A stretch of 64,000 nt of DNA from positions 33,015,405 through 33,079,404 of the forward strand of contig OX392530.1 in NCBI GenBank assembly GCA_947623455.1, given 5' to 3'. A program made the position numbers and the translations under genes. Within the stretch, counting starts at the first letter, position 1; each line of letters begins with the position of its first letter. Below, in pieces: positions 11,276 through 20,962 of the stretch. This DNA is from Mimachlamys varia. Lineage: Eukaryota; Mollusca; Bivalvia; Pectinida; Pectinidae. A model generated the notes under the pieces. The model saw only the letters and a list, made by a program, of their open reading frames with translations. It was not told the DNA's origin and did not search any database.

Positions 11276-12178
11276 AAACAATCCATTTGTAGGTGTTTAA
11301 AATAATCCAAATGAAAAACAATATGTATTGATGATTGCATATTTTCGAGTGCTTTAGCATAAAATATCAAATCTCTTTTATGCACATATGTAGAACAGCC
11401 TGCGCTTACGAGTCAAATTCTGTGTCTTTGATCCTGTCCTGTCCGTTGCTTTGCAACCGATTCCCAATGATGGAGTCTGGAGAATTAGAAGCAATATACA
11501 CTCTGTCTACTGCTCAATGATAGGCGACCGGTCAATCAGCGGTCGAGATTCACCACCACGTGTTCCGTATGCTAAGTTTCCTTAAGTAATTACCCCGTAA
11601 AATCCACGCTATTGTTGCGTCCACTAGGGCGACGCCTGCACGAGACAGACATACGAGTTCTCGTTTGTTCGATAATACCCTGTGATCTCGTTTGTCCAGA
11701 TACACTCGACAGTTCAGCAATGTGGGATTTTGAATGATTATTTTCCTGACAATTTTATGCCAATTCGAACGATTTTCGACTGTCTGCTGGTGCGGAAAGT
11801 TGAGAAACCGCTCAAGATAGATTTATCGCCACCATCGATTACCTTTAATAGTCGCGAGACCTTGGTTACACGCCAGGGTGTCGCTAAGGAGTGGAGCTAA
11901 CTGTAGTCAGTTACCTCCCCTTTGTAATTAATATTCACCGGGTTACACCTCTCCAGTATGGTTTACGCACCTTCTACATCCAATAGTTGCTCGGTAGTTG
12001 TCGCTCAGCATGTGTACCTTCTATTAACAGTTATAAGACAGTGTACCTTTTTCTTGGAAACTAGTCAACCTTCTTTGTTTATTAGTTATACAGCGGTAGT
12101 CGCCCTTAAGTGGAACAAACTATAGTATTCAATGGTTGTACATGTATTATATGTGTTGCTAGTTTAGTTTAAACATAT
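11276..12178. other. Non-coding stretch between minisatellite and LINE
   Basis: No gene recognised. Frames are short (under 75 codons) and without known motifs. I see no clear repeat, TIR or tRNA-like box in it. Confidence 0.5.
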
Positions 12179-12591
12179 TTTATTTGAAATATTCAAAAGG
12201 AATTGGACACAAGTTATGAAACTTAGAAACGTCCTTTTCCATAAACATGTATGAAGTGATATATACAATGGCAGCATTTGAGATATCAAGATAAATATTC
12301 AAATATATATATAAAAGAAAAACAACATTAATATTTATAGGTGACAATACATAATTTCGTATGCCATACCAGTACCCACAATATACATCAAATAGTATTA
12401 CAATTTTTATTTCTACGCTCGATGAACATGACTTTGTTATTATATGGCATTGTATATATCTGCGTATACAAAATAATTCTGCAATTTCCATCAAGTATTA
12501 ATGTTACATACATATATTTAATCATAATGAGTATGGCTTAGTAATCAGTAAGTATCATACACAGTAAAGCAATTAAAATATTGATATGATT
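12179..12591 (-). other. Probable LINE 3' untranslated region
   Basis: AT-rich sequence downstream of the ORF2 TAA stop (12592-12594). It contains two minus-strand AATAAA-type signals, near 12179-12184 and 12405-12410. There is no long poly(A) and no obvious terminal microsatellite, so the true 3' end is uncertain. The open frames on both strands here are unremarkable. Confidence 0.4.
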
Positions 12592-15500
12592 TTAAAAACG
12601 ATTAGTATTTTTTATGTACTCTTGAACTGTCAAGCGTACATTTTCATTATCTTTTTGACTAAGTTTATCAGAGCCAAAAAGTATCAAATTCAAATCAACA
12701 TCAACATTATACTTAGCCAATTTTCTCAAAAATATAACACGATAATCATTAAATTGGTTACATTGGAAAAAATAGTGCAATGCATTTTCTACAGGAAAAG
12801 AACAATTACAAGATGGATACGTAATTAAATTAACTTTAAAAAGGTCGGAATTCAAAATACTACATCCATGCCGAAGTCTTGTATGTATGCCATCTAGTTT
12901 TCTATTACCAACTGCCAGTCTAGTTACAGGTTTTTTCCGTTTAATTTGATTTTTGAATTTTGATATTGTTTCTAAAGATCTTACGGAAATGTCTAGAGAA
13001 TTCCAAATTTTCACAGTACTAGGAAGAAATGATTTTTCAAATAGCACTAGGCGACATTTAGGTGGTACATAATCTTGGTTATTTCTCAAGTTATAAATAC
13101 AATTTTCGTTAACTCTGTTGGGCAAAATGTCGTTTAAATAGGATGGCGCTATATTATGTTGCATTTTATAGAATAGTATCAATTTTTTCTGTTTTCGTCG
13201 ATCAGATAATGTTTCCCAACCAGTTTCTATATAAATTGACTGCCTACTTGCAAATGAGGGTAAACCTGTAACTATTCTGGCCGCTTCTAATTGTATTTTT
13301 TCTAACATGTCAGAATCCGCATTGGTACATCCATCCCACACCTCACTCGCATACTCCAACAAAGGTCTTATAAATACAATATATAGTTTACACAATATTT
13401 CTTTTTTCAAGGTAAATTTAAACTTACGTAAAACTGACAAATGTCGTGAAGCGGAGATAGCGATATTTGAGATATGCGTTTCCCATTTCCCATTTTCATT
13501 TAGAGTTACTCCTAGGTGTTTGTGTATATTACTAGTCGTCAAAACTGTGTTATTAAATTGTAAATTAGTATCAATTTTTTCAAGTGAACCATTAAAAATT
13601 ACAACGTCAGTTTTGTTTGGGTTAAAATTAACCTTCCATCGTTTAGACCAATGTTCTATAACTGTTAAATCATGATTTAAATGTTGTTCAATTTCCATTC
13701 TGTTATTTGCGGAATATGCGAGTGAGGTATCGTCAGCAAACATTCTCGACAATGAAAACAAGTTTTCAGATATATCGTTGATAAATATTAAAAATAAAAA
13801 TGGTCCAAGAACGGACCCTTGTGGTACTCCAGCTTTTAAATAACCTATATCCGATTTAGTGTCACCTATAACAACAATTTGATTTCTATTACTTAAATAA
13901 TCTTTTATCCAGTGATATATGTTACCCTTGAAACCATATGAATAAAGCTTTTTTAGTAATCCACGATGCCATACCCTATCAAATGCTTTAGATATATCAA
14001 AAAACACCATACAAGTTTGTAGTTTTTTTTCTAATGATAGACAAATATTATTGTAAATCTCTACTAGTTGGGACACAATTGAGTGACCCGGAAGAAAACC
14101 AGACTGATATTTATACAAAAGATTATTTTCAATGACAAAGTTGTGTAGGTGTTTATACATTACTCGCTCAAAAACTTTACTAACGGTACTGAGAAGAGAA
14201 ATTGGCCTATAGTTGGAGGATAAGAAACGTTCACCTTTTTTAAATAAAGGCATTACCATAGCAGTCTTCCATTGACTGGGAAACTTACACTGACTTAAGG
14301 ATAAATTGAACAATAATTGTAGGGGAATGCATACAGTTGCAGCAGTATTTTTTAACATTTCGTGACTAATAATGTCTTTACCAGTAGCTTTGTTTAGCTT
14401 AAGGGTCGAAAGAATATCTTTTACCTCACTATCAGATAAGATGATAGTTTCAATAGTATTAGAACATCTCGATGTGAATTCAGGAGTGTCAAGCGGTTCG
14501 TCAGTTATTTCAGATGTGGAACAGAAAAAAGAGTTAAGCAAATCAGCTTTTTGCTTGTTATCATACACCAATTCACCATTACTGCTATCATATAAAGAAG
14601 GAATTGTATCTGATTTACCTGATTTTCCAATAAGTCGATGCATTAATTTCCAATAAGACTTTGAATCATGCACACAAAAATTGTCGACAATATTATTTAT
14701 ATTTTCATAAAATGATAGTTTGGCATTCTTTTTCATATTATTCACCCGATTTCGTTGGTGTTTGAATCTTAATATATCACCCGGACGATTAAATTTACGT
14801 GCTTTTTTATGTAATCTATCTCTTTTTCTAATTTCCGTGCGTAATTCTGAATTGAACCATGGTTTGTCAGTTTTCCTAATAGTAACGTTTTTCTTAGGTA
14901 TACACACATTAGCAAAATTGAGAAAAGTTTTAGTAAAAGTTTCACATGCTTCATCTACAGTACAATTTTTAAACCGTTCTCGCCACGGAAAATTTCTAAT
15001 AAAATCATTGAACTTTTGATAATCAGCATCTTTATATAACCACACATCACGCTTATATGTTTTGGTATTTTTTCCTGGTAATTTAACAACAACATGTGTA
15101 GCTGAATGATCGCTTATTTCGTTTTCGACAGGGATAACAGAAGCTTCAAGAATATTTACTGTATCACTCACCAGTATAGGGTCAATAAGAGTACTGGAAT
15201 GAGAAGTAACACGAGTAGGTTCATGTATCACATTCGATAAATTAAAAAGAAGAATTATTTCATTAAATCTATGATTTTGAACTCTGAGCAAATCAATATT
15301 AATATCGCCTAGTATGATAACGTTAGAACTGATACCTAGAGCAGTCTCAATAGAAGACTGAAAATTGTCCCAAAAGGGTACATTTGATCCTTCAGGACGA
15401 TAAACAGTACAAATAAGATACGAACAGTTAGTAGACTTCAATTCAACCCAGATGATCTCGCCTCCGTCGAATTCTAAATCACGCCTACGCTTAAAATGAA

Positions 15501-16011
15501 CATCGTTAGATATGTAAACCATAACACCACCGCCAAAACAGTTCCTATCAAGTCTAAGTGGCTCTGAATATCCCTCAATAATAAGCTCAGAATTTAAAAC
15601 CTTTTCATCCAGATGCGTTTCAGTGAGTAGTATAACTGTATATTCATGGGCCAATAATTCAATATCTGAAATTTTGTTACGTACACTCCATGTGTTAAGG
15701 TGGCAAAACGACAATTCACTGTGTTCTTGCTCGGGCCCAGGATTGGATTCAATGTCATTGCTTAAAATAAGTATTAATACAATTGTTAAATATTGACTGT
15801 TGTTTGATAGAAGTAACTTATGACAATGGGTAATACCTATCATTCCATTCTTCACTAGTCTTTTAACTGGTTTCAGAAAAATGTTTAACAAAAAGGCAAG
15901 TAGTAGTATCAATGACAATATGCATTTATAATTACACAAAGTTAAAACGCCATGTGTTTTTACATAGTGTGCCCCAATCGCCGCTCTGTATAAAACTATG
16001 TCAATATCCAT
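12592..16011 (-). CDS. LINE ORF2: hydrophobic leader, 2A-like motif, APE endonuclease and reverse transcriptase
   Basis: An intact 1139-residue frame, ATG at 16009-16011 and TAA at 12592-12594. It nicks genomic DNA and copies element RNA by target-primed reverse transcription. In order: a hydrophobic leader with segments at about 30-46 and 74-84; a 2A-like motif DIESNPGP at 86-93; an EEP/APE-type endonuclease at about 101-310, with Asn106, Glu131 (TETHL), GDIN at 235-238 and SDH at 300-302; a basic linker; a reverse transcriptase at about 585-840, with FDISKAFD at 671-678, GVPQGS at 728-733, catalytic FADD at 758-761 and HLGV at 832-835; and a C-terminal C-x-C-x8-H-x4-C knuckle (Cys1068, Cys1070, His1079, Cys1084). 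The 2A motif predicts ribosome skipping between Gly92 and Pro93, giving a 92-residue leader and a 1047-residue EN-RT protein. Length and domain order fit CR1/Jockey-group ORF2. No frameshift, stop or lost catalytic residue is seen. Antisense and shifted frames within it are shadows. Confidence 0.93.
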   Translation of the reverse strand: MDIDIVLYRAAIGAHYVKTHGVLTLCNYKCILSLILLLAFLLNIFLKPVKRLVKNGMIGITHCHKLLLSNNSQYLTIVLILILSNDIESNPGPEQEHSELSFCHLNTWSVRNKISDIELLAHEYTVILLTETHLDEKVLNSELIIEGYSEPLRLDRNCFGGGVMVYISNDVHFKRRRDLEFDGGEIIWVELKSTNCSYLICTVYRPEGSNVPFWDNFQSSIETALGISSNVIILGDINIDLLRVQNHRFNEIILLFNLSNVIHEPTRVTSHSSTLIDPILVSDTVNILEASVIPVENEISDHSATHVVVKLPGKNTKTYKRDVWLYKDADYQKFNDFIRNFPWRERFKNCTVDEACETFTKTFLNFANVCIPKKNVTIRKTDKPWFNSELRTEIRKRDRLHKKARKFNRPGDILRFKHQRNRVNNMKKNAKLSFYENINNIVDNFCVHDSKSYWKLMHRLIGKSGKSDTIPSLYDSSNGELVYDNKQKADLLNSFFCSTSEITDEPLDTPEFTSRCSNTIETIILSDSEVKDILSTLKLNKATGKDIISHEMLKNTAATVCIPLQLLFNLSLSQCKFPSQWKTAMVMPLFKKGERFLSSNYRPISLLSTVSKVFERVMYKHLHNFVIENNLLYKYQSGFLPGHSIVSQLVEIYNNICLSLEKKLQTCMVFFDISKAFDRVWHRGLLKKLYSYGFKGNIYHWIKDYLSNRNQIVVIGDTKSDIGYLKAGVPQGSVLGPFLFLIFINDISENLFSLSRMFADDTSLAYSANNRMEIEQHLNHDLTVIEHWSKRWKVNFNPNKTDVVIFNGSLEKIDTNLQFNNTVLTTSNIHKHLGVTLNENGKWETHISNIAISASRHLSVLRKFKFTLKKEILCKLYIVFIRPLLEYASEVWDGCTNADSDMLEKIQLEAARIVTGLPSFASRQSIYIETGWETLSDRRKQKKLILFYKMQHNIAPSYLNDILPNRVNENCIYNLRNNQDYVPPKCRLVLFEKSFLPSTVKIWNSLDISVRSLETISKFKNQIKRKKPVTRLAVGNRKLDGIHTRLRHGCSILNSDLFKVNLITYPSCNCSFPVENALHYFFQCNQFNDYRVIFLRKLAKYNVDVDLNLILFGSDKLSQKDNENVRLTVQEYIKNTNRF
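15733..15756 (-). other. 2A-like ribosome-skipping motif in ORF2
   Basis: The minus strand encodes DIESNPGP, an exact match to the 2A consensus D-[VI]-E-x-N-P-G-P. Such motifs are established in picornaviruses and have been described in APE-type LINEs of several animals. It lies between the hydrophobic leader and the endonuclease, immediately after LILILSN, which is where a release point would be expected. Confidence 0.9.
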
Positions 16012-16192
16012 TTACACTTATTCTAATTACAGTTAGACAAAGTGAGGCGTGGGGACACTCATAATGAAAATTCAAAAACTGGGTGGGTACTGGTATGAAA
16101 CAAGCAATAAAGCAAAAACTATACAAAAAAGTACGAAAGAGAAAAAAGGGAAAACAAAAAGTTACTGAGTAAACCAAGACATATGCATGCAT
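16001..16192 (-). other. Short hydrophobic upstream frame overlapping the ORF2 start
   Basis: A 63-codon frame with an ATG at 16190-16192 and a TGA ending 10 nt inside ORF2, so it overlaps the ORF2 ATG by 11 nt in a different frame. Its product would be rich in Phe, Tyr, Val and Cys because the strand is pyrimidine-rich. It could be a chance frame, or an upstream frame allowing termination-reinitiation at ORF2. I see no conserved domain and do not call it a gene. Confidence 0.2.
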
Positions 16193-16290
16193 TGGTATTG
16201 ACGATTCCTTCTCGACAGAAGGATTGGCAGGAAGAACTCCGTTAACGATAACAATTAAGAATGGTAAATATGTACAACATGAGATAGTAT

Positions 16291-16448
16291 GTATTTAAAT
16301 ATAATTAATGGGATCAAGAGACATAGCGGTAAAACATGTTTTGGCAAAAAATCACATGTACACACTGATGTATTTAAATATAATTAATAGGACCAAGAGA
16401 CATAGCGGTAAAACATGTTTTGGCAAAAAATCACATGTACACACTGAC
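16291..16448. repeat. 79-bp tandem duplication in the LINE inter-ORF region
   Basis: Two adjacent 79-bp copies (16291-16369 and 16370-16448) share GTATTTAAATATAATTAAT, CAAGAGACATAGCGGTAAAA and GGCAAAAAATCACATGTACA. They differ at only a few positions, for example GGGATC versus AGGACC, so the duplication is recent. It borders the 44-bp minisatellite by about 100 bp. Confidence 0.9.
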
Positions 16449-16549
16449 CGGAAGCGTTCTGTTGGTGAAATGGATGAAGGTGTGGCGTGAAGTGGAATGG
16501 GTAAACACGGGTGTTTATATGCACATGTAGATATATAACACAGTAAGAA

Positions 16550-19149
16550 TTAACAGATCTAATCCAATGACTGTCTTTACACCACGGGTCCAAATAACAG
16601 ATCTATTATAAAGACAACGTATACACCACGAGTCCAAATAACAGATCTACTCATATTACTAACTCTATACCACTGGTCCAAATAGCAGATCTATTTCAAT
16701 AACTACCTCTACACCACTGGTCCAAATAGCAGATCTATTTCAATAACTACCTCTACACCACTGGTCCAACAAACAGATCTACTCCAATGACTTCCTTCAC
16801 ACCACTGGTCCAAATAACAGATCTATTAAATAACTTCCTTTACACCACTGGTCCAAATAACAGATCTACTCCAATGACTACCTCTACACCACTGATCAAA
16901 ATAACAAATCTAATCCAATGACTACCTCTACACCACTGGTCCAAATATCAGATCTAATCCAATGACCATATATACACCACGGGTCCAAATAACAGATCTA
17001 CTCCATTGACTACCTCTCCACCACTTGTCCAAATATCAGATCTAATCCAATGACTACCTCTACACCACTGGTCCAAATATTAGATCTAATCCAATGACCA
17101 TGTATACACCACGGGTCCAAATAACAGATCTAATCCATTGACTACCTCTACACCACTGGTCCAAGTATCAGATCTAATCCAATGACCATGTATACACCAC
17201 GGGTCCAAATAACAGATCTAATCCATTGACTACCTCTACACCACTGGTCCAAATATCAGATCAACTAAAATGACTATGTATACACCACTGGTCCAAATAT
17301 CAGATCTACTCCATTGATTATGTATACACCACGGGTCCAAATAACAGATCTAATCCATTGACTACCTATACACCACTGGTCCAAATATCAGATCTAATCC
17401 AATGACCATGTATACACAACGGGTCCAAATAACAGATCTAATCCATTGACTACCTCTACACCACTGTTCCAAATATCAGATCTAATCCAATGACTATGTA
17501 TACACCACTGGTCCAAATAACAGATCTACTCCAATAACTATGTATACACCACTGGTCCAAATAACAGATCTAATCCATTGACTACATCTACACCACTGTT
17601 CCAAATATCAGATCTAATCCAATGACTATGTATACACCACTGGTCCAAATAACAGATCTAATCCATTGACTACATCTACACCACTGTTCCAAATATCAGA
17701 TCTAATCCAATGACTATGTATACACCACTGGTCCAAATAACAGATCTACTCAAATGGCTATGTATACACCACTGGTCCAAATAACAGATCTAATCCATTG
17801 ACTACATCTACACCACTGTTCCAAATATCAGATCTAATCCAATGACTATGTATACACCACTGGTCCAAATAACAGATCTACTCCAATAACTATGTATACA
17901 CCACTGGTCCAAATAACAGATCTACTCAAATGACTATGTATACACCACTGGTCCAAATAACAGATCTAATCCATTGACTACATCTACACCACTGTTCCAA
18001 ATATCAGATCTAATCCAATGACTATGTATACACCACTGGTCCAAATAACAGATCTACTCAAATGACTATGTATACACCACTGGTCCAAATAACAGATCTA
18101 CTCAAATAACTATGTCTACACCACTGGTCCAAATAACAGATATACTCAAATGACTATGTATACACCACGGGTCAAAATAACAGATCTAATCCAATGACTA
18201 TGTACATGTTTACACCACTGGTCCAAATAACAGATCTACTCCAATAACTACATCTATACCACTGGTTCAAATAACAGATCTACTCCAATAATTACCTCTA
18301 CACCAATGGTCTAAATAATAGATCTAATCCAATAACTATGTCTACACCACTGGTCCAAATAATAGATCTACTTCAATGACTTCGTATACACCACTGGTCA
18401 AAATAACAGATCTAATCCAATGACTTTGTATACACCACTGGTCCAAATAACAGATCTACTCCAATGACTATGTATACACCACGGATCAAAATAACAGATC
18501 TAATCCAATGACTATGTACATGTATACACCACTGGTCAAAATAACAGATCTACTCCAATAACTATGTATACACCACTGGTCAAAATAACAGATCTACTCC
18601 AATGACTATGTATACACCACTGGTCAAAATAACAGATCTACTCCAATGACTATGTATACACCACTGTTCCAAATATCAGATCTAATCCAATGACTATGTA
18701 TACACCACTGGTCAAAATAACAGATCTACTCCAATGACTATGTATACACCACTGTTCCAAATATCAGATCTAATCCAATGACTATGTATACACCACTGGT
18801 CAAAATAACAGATCTACTCCAATGACTATGTATACACCACTGTTCCAAATATCAGATCTAATCCAATGACTATGTATACACCACTGGTCAAAATAACAGA
18901 TCTACTCCAATGACTATGTATACACCACTGGTCAAAATAACAGATCTACTCCAATGACTATGTATACACCACTGGTCAAAATAACAGATCTACTCCAATG
19001 ACTATGTATACACCACTGGTCAAAATAACAGATCTAATCCAATGACTATGTATACACCACTGGTCAAAATAACAGATCTACTCCAATGACTATGTATACA
19101 CCACTGGTCAAAATAACAGATCTAATCCAATAACTATGTATACATCACG
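16550..19149. repeat. 44-bp minisatellite between LINE ORF1 and ORF2
   Basis: About 59 head-to-tail units with landmarks ACACCACTGGTCCAAATAAC and AGATCTACTCCAATGACTAT. Nearly every unit carries AGATCT. Variant types are organised: at 16930-17460 and 17460-18030, units with CTGTTCCAAATATCAG alternate with CTGGTCCAAATAACAG units in dimers and trimers; at about 18650-18900 an 88-bp dimer is repeated three times; and the right end (18900-19130) is nearly uniform CTGGTCAAAATAACAG units. The left-hand units (16550-16900) are most diverged. Forty-four is not divisible by 3, so no frame stays open across units. The array lies wholly between the two LINE frames. Confidence 0.95.
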
Positions 19150-19480
19150 TTAGTGAATGGAGTTGATGGAGGGGGTTGGATGTTGATGGATAATTTGATT
19201 GAATATGCTGTTCACCAACAAAGATTATTTATTGTATTTAACTGAAACAAATTTGAATGTCAAGTTATATTTTCGTGTGCATAATACAGTGTATATAGAC
19301 AATAGGTTTGTCAAAGAAATTTGATCATTTAGCTACGGCGCTAAATTTTACCACCATAATAAAAAGGAAACAAGAGAGAGAAAAAATAAAAACTAAACTT
19401 GTAATCTACATTCTTCTTATTTGTTATTAATATACATATTGGATAAGTCATACTTTTTGAATTAGACTATACATTGTCAA
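19150..19480 (-). other. LINE inter-ORF spacer adjoining ORF1
   Basis: AT-rich sequence between the minisatellite and the ORF1 stop. It has an A/G-rich stretch on the plus strand at 19361-19395, so the element sense strand is pyrimidine-rich here, as it also is just upstream of ORF2 (16110-16165). No frame or repeat is recognised. Confidence 0.4.
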
Positions 19481-20362
19481 TCAATGTCTTGGATCCAACG
19501 TGTCGATATCATCGTGAGTTCGGATGAGAATTTTGCGGCTACTTTGGGTTTCTTTCACAAAGATGCGACCATCCGTCGTCCAAAAGGCGTCGATGCTTTT
19601 ATCGTTTTTTAGCTGGAGCAAATGAGCTATTAGACCTTGGCGGTATTTCGTGAGGTCTTCGGTGACGAATGTTCTGTTCGGGTTGCGCGCTAACTTTGAC
19701 TTGGACATATATATTTTGTTCTTTATTTTCCAGTTTCTCAGCCTACAAATTAGTTGAGCTTTACCCGTAGTAGGGTTTATCTTGCCGATAATATGTGATC
19801 TGTCTATGTCATTATCCGAGATTTCCACGCCAATTTTTTCACGAACAATTTTGACTATAATGGCATCGGTATTCTGAATTTCATCGGATCTAAGTGGTAC
19901 GTTATGGAAACGCAAAGAGTTCCGTCGACCGTACTGTTCCAACTCTTCAATGCTGGATTGAACATCTGAAACCTGTTCGCATAGGAGCGCGTTCTCGTCT
20001 GTAAGTTTTTGGTTCTGCTCCTCAAGAAAGTCAATTTTGTCATCTTGGGATTTCAGTCGATCAATAAGAGGGCTGACAGCCTCTTTTACAGCATTTTGAA
20101 TGACTGTGTCAATAGTTGGCGTAATAGCCTCAGTAACCATGATACAAAGTTTTTGCATAAAGGTAGAGTCATTAAGTTTGTTGCTAATGATTTGGTCAAG
20201 GTTAACAGTCTTCCCCTTTGATAGTTGGAGTGTAAGCCCAGAGTTGGCAGGAGAGGAGAAAAGTTCAGGACACGATAAGTCGGGCAGAGAGGCCATACGT
20301 TTGGACGCGGACTCAATAGGACTGGTAGCCTGTTGTTTACGTTTCACAGGACTAGCTGGCAT
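19481..20362 (-). CDS. LINE ORF1: coiled-coil RNA-binding protein with RRM-like domain
   Basis: A 293-residue frame with the first in-frame ATG at 20360-20362 and a TGA stop at 19481-19483. The frame is open for 15 more codons upstream, to a stop at 20408-20410, but holds only a GTG, so the ATG is chosen. The N-terminus is Ser/Pro/Lys-rich with a basic KRKQQ (likely nuclear or RNA-contacting). A heptad-like coiled coil spans about 95-145. It is followed by an L1-ORF1p-like RRM region with RRNSLRFHNVP (146-156), DRSHIIG (187-193) and CRLRNWKIKNKIY (206-218). The C-terminal region contains TEDLTKYRQGLI (234-245) and WTTDGRIFVK (261-270). By analogy with LINE-1 ORF1p it should trimerise, coat element RNA and act as a chaperone. 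No internal break is seen. It lies upstream of ORF2 on the same strand. Confidence 0.88.
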   Translation of the reverse strand: MPASPVKRKQQATSPIESASKRMASLPDLSCPELFSSPANSGLTLQLSKGKTVNLDQIISNKLNDSTFMQKLCIMVTEAITPTIDTVIQNAVKEAVSPLIDRLKSQDDKIDFLEEQNQKLTDENALLCEQVSDVQSSIEELEQYGRRNSLRFHNVPLRSDEIQNTDAIIVKIVREKIGVEISDNDIDRSHIIGKINPTTGKAQLICRLRNWKIKNKIYMSKSKLARNPNRTFVTEDLTKYRQGLIAHLLQLKNDKSIDAFWTTDGRIFVKETQSSRKILIRTHDDIDTLDPRH

Positions 20363-20418
20363 ACTGGTAGTTGAAGGGGCAATAGGCGGCACGTGCGCTA
20401 TACAGGCTTACCTGAGCT

Positions 20419-20462
20419 CACCTGTATACAGGTGAATAGCGTTCTATATATAGTATATAGAA
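20419..20462. other. Two adjacent palindromes upstream of ORF1
   Basis: CACCTGTATACAGGTG at 20419-20434 is a perfect 16-bp palindrome. TTCTATATA-TAG-TATATAGAA at 20442-20462 is a perfect 9-bp inverted repeat with a 3-nt loop. They lie 57-100 bp upstream of the ORF1 ATG in element sense, probably in the 5' untranslated region. Either could fold as a hairpin in RNA. The function is unknown. Confidence 0.6.
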
Positions 20463-20962
20463 TAGCGAGAATACAAATAAAATATGCTCCGTTTAGCAGT
20501 TTATGGTCAGTTCAGCACAATCTTTGATCATTTCATTAATAAAACATCATGTAAGCCAAATATCTGACAAATTTCACCATCAGTACTTATCTGTATATGG
20601 TGTAATACACATGTTCTTCACTGCCGATATGATACGTGTCAAGTCAGGTAGGCCGCCATGTTTTTCTCATGTGTTGCTGGAATATGGAGGAGGAAAAGCT
20701 ATGGATTTAATTGTTTCATGTTTGTATGATATGTGTTGCTGGAATATGGAGAGGAAAAAAGCTCTGGATTTAATTGTTTCATGTTGGGGAGTTGCTCCGG
20801 ATTGGAACAATCTGTATTTAAGTGTTTTTCTGTATTAATTCGTTTCACGTTATACGTCTCTCCCAGGTGGGCAGTACAAAGTAGTCCGCGGGTCTAGCTT
20901 TAGTCTCCAATGGTTCCACGTTGGGTGCTGCTCTAGGCTGGTACAAAATTAAGTCGACGTAC
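20463..20962. other. Non-coding stretch with a 62-bp tandem duplication
   Basis: GTGTTGCTGGAATATGGAG at 20671 recurs at 20733, and each copy is followed by GGATTTAATTGTTTCATGTT. This is a 62-bp duplication with several substitutions and a small indel. A third, more degenerate relative may follow near 20840-20935. A 111-codon plus-strand frame spans the duplication but shows no domain and is not called a gene. This may be the rest of the LINE 5' region or flanking DNA. Confidence 0.5.

Larger units (their letters stand above)
12179..20462 (-). mobile_element. Two-ORF APE-type non-LTR retrotransposon (CR1/Jockey group), with expanded inter-ORF minisatellite
   Basis: Two minus-strand frames in LINE order lie on one strand: ORF1 with coiled coil and RRM-like domain, then ORF2 with apurinic-type endonuclease and reverse transcriptase. 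Both are uninterrupted. The inter-ORF gap is 3.5 kb, of which 2.6 kb is a 44-bp minisatellite and 158 bp a tandem duplication; without these the gap would be roughly 0.7 kb. The 3' limit is set at a minus-strand AATAAA (12179-12184), about 410 nt past the ORF2 stop, and the 5' limit at palindromes upstream of ORF1. Both limits are inferred and I found no target-site duplication. The clade is given broadly because endonuclease type and 2A motif do not resolve CR1, L2 and Jockey by eye. That ORF1 and ORF2 belong to one insertion is likely but not proven. Confidence 0.75.

Noticed and set aside
12592..15019. Several 60-120 codon frames on the plus strand and one shifted minus-strand frame inside LINE ORF2.
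   Set aside because: They overlap a 1139-codon frame with clear catalytic motifs and show no motifs of their own.
20363..20392. Extension of LINE ORF1 by ten residues starting with GTG.
   Set aside because: In a eukaryote the first ATG in the frame (20360-20362) is the more likely start. The GTG has no special support.
20503..20838. 111-codon plus-strand frame with an internal duplicated segment.
   Set aside because: The protein duplication mirrors a 62-bp DNA duplication with a length not divisible by three across the indel. No domain is seen.
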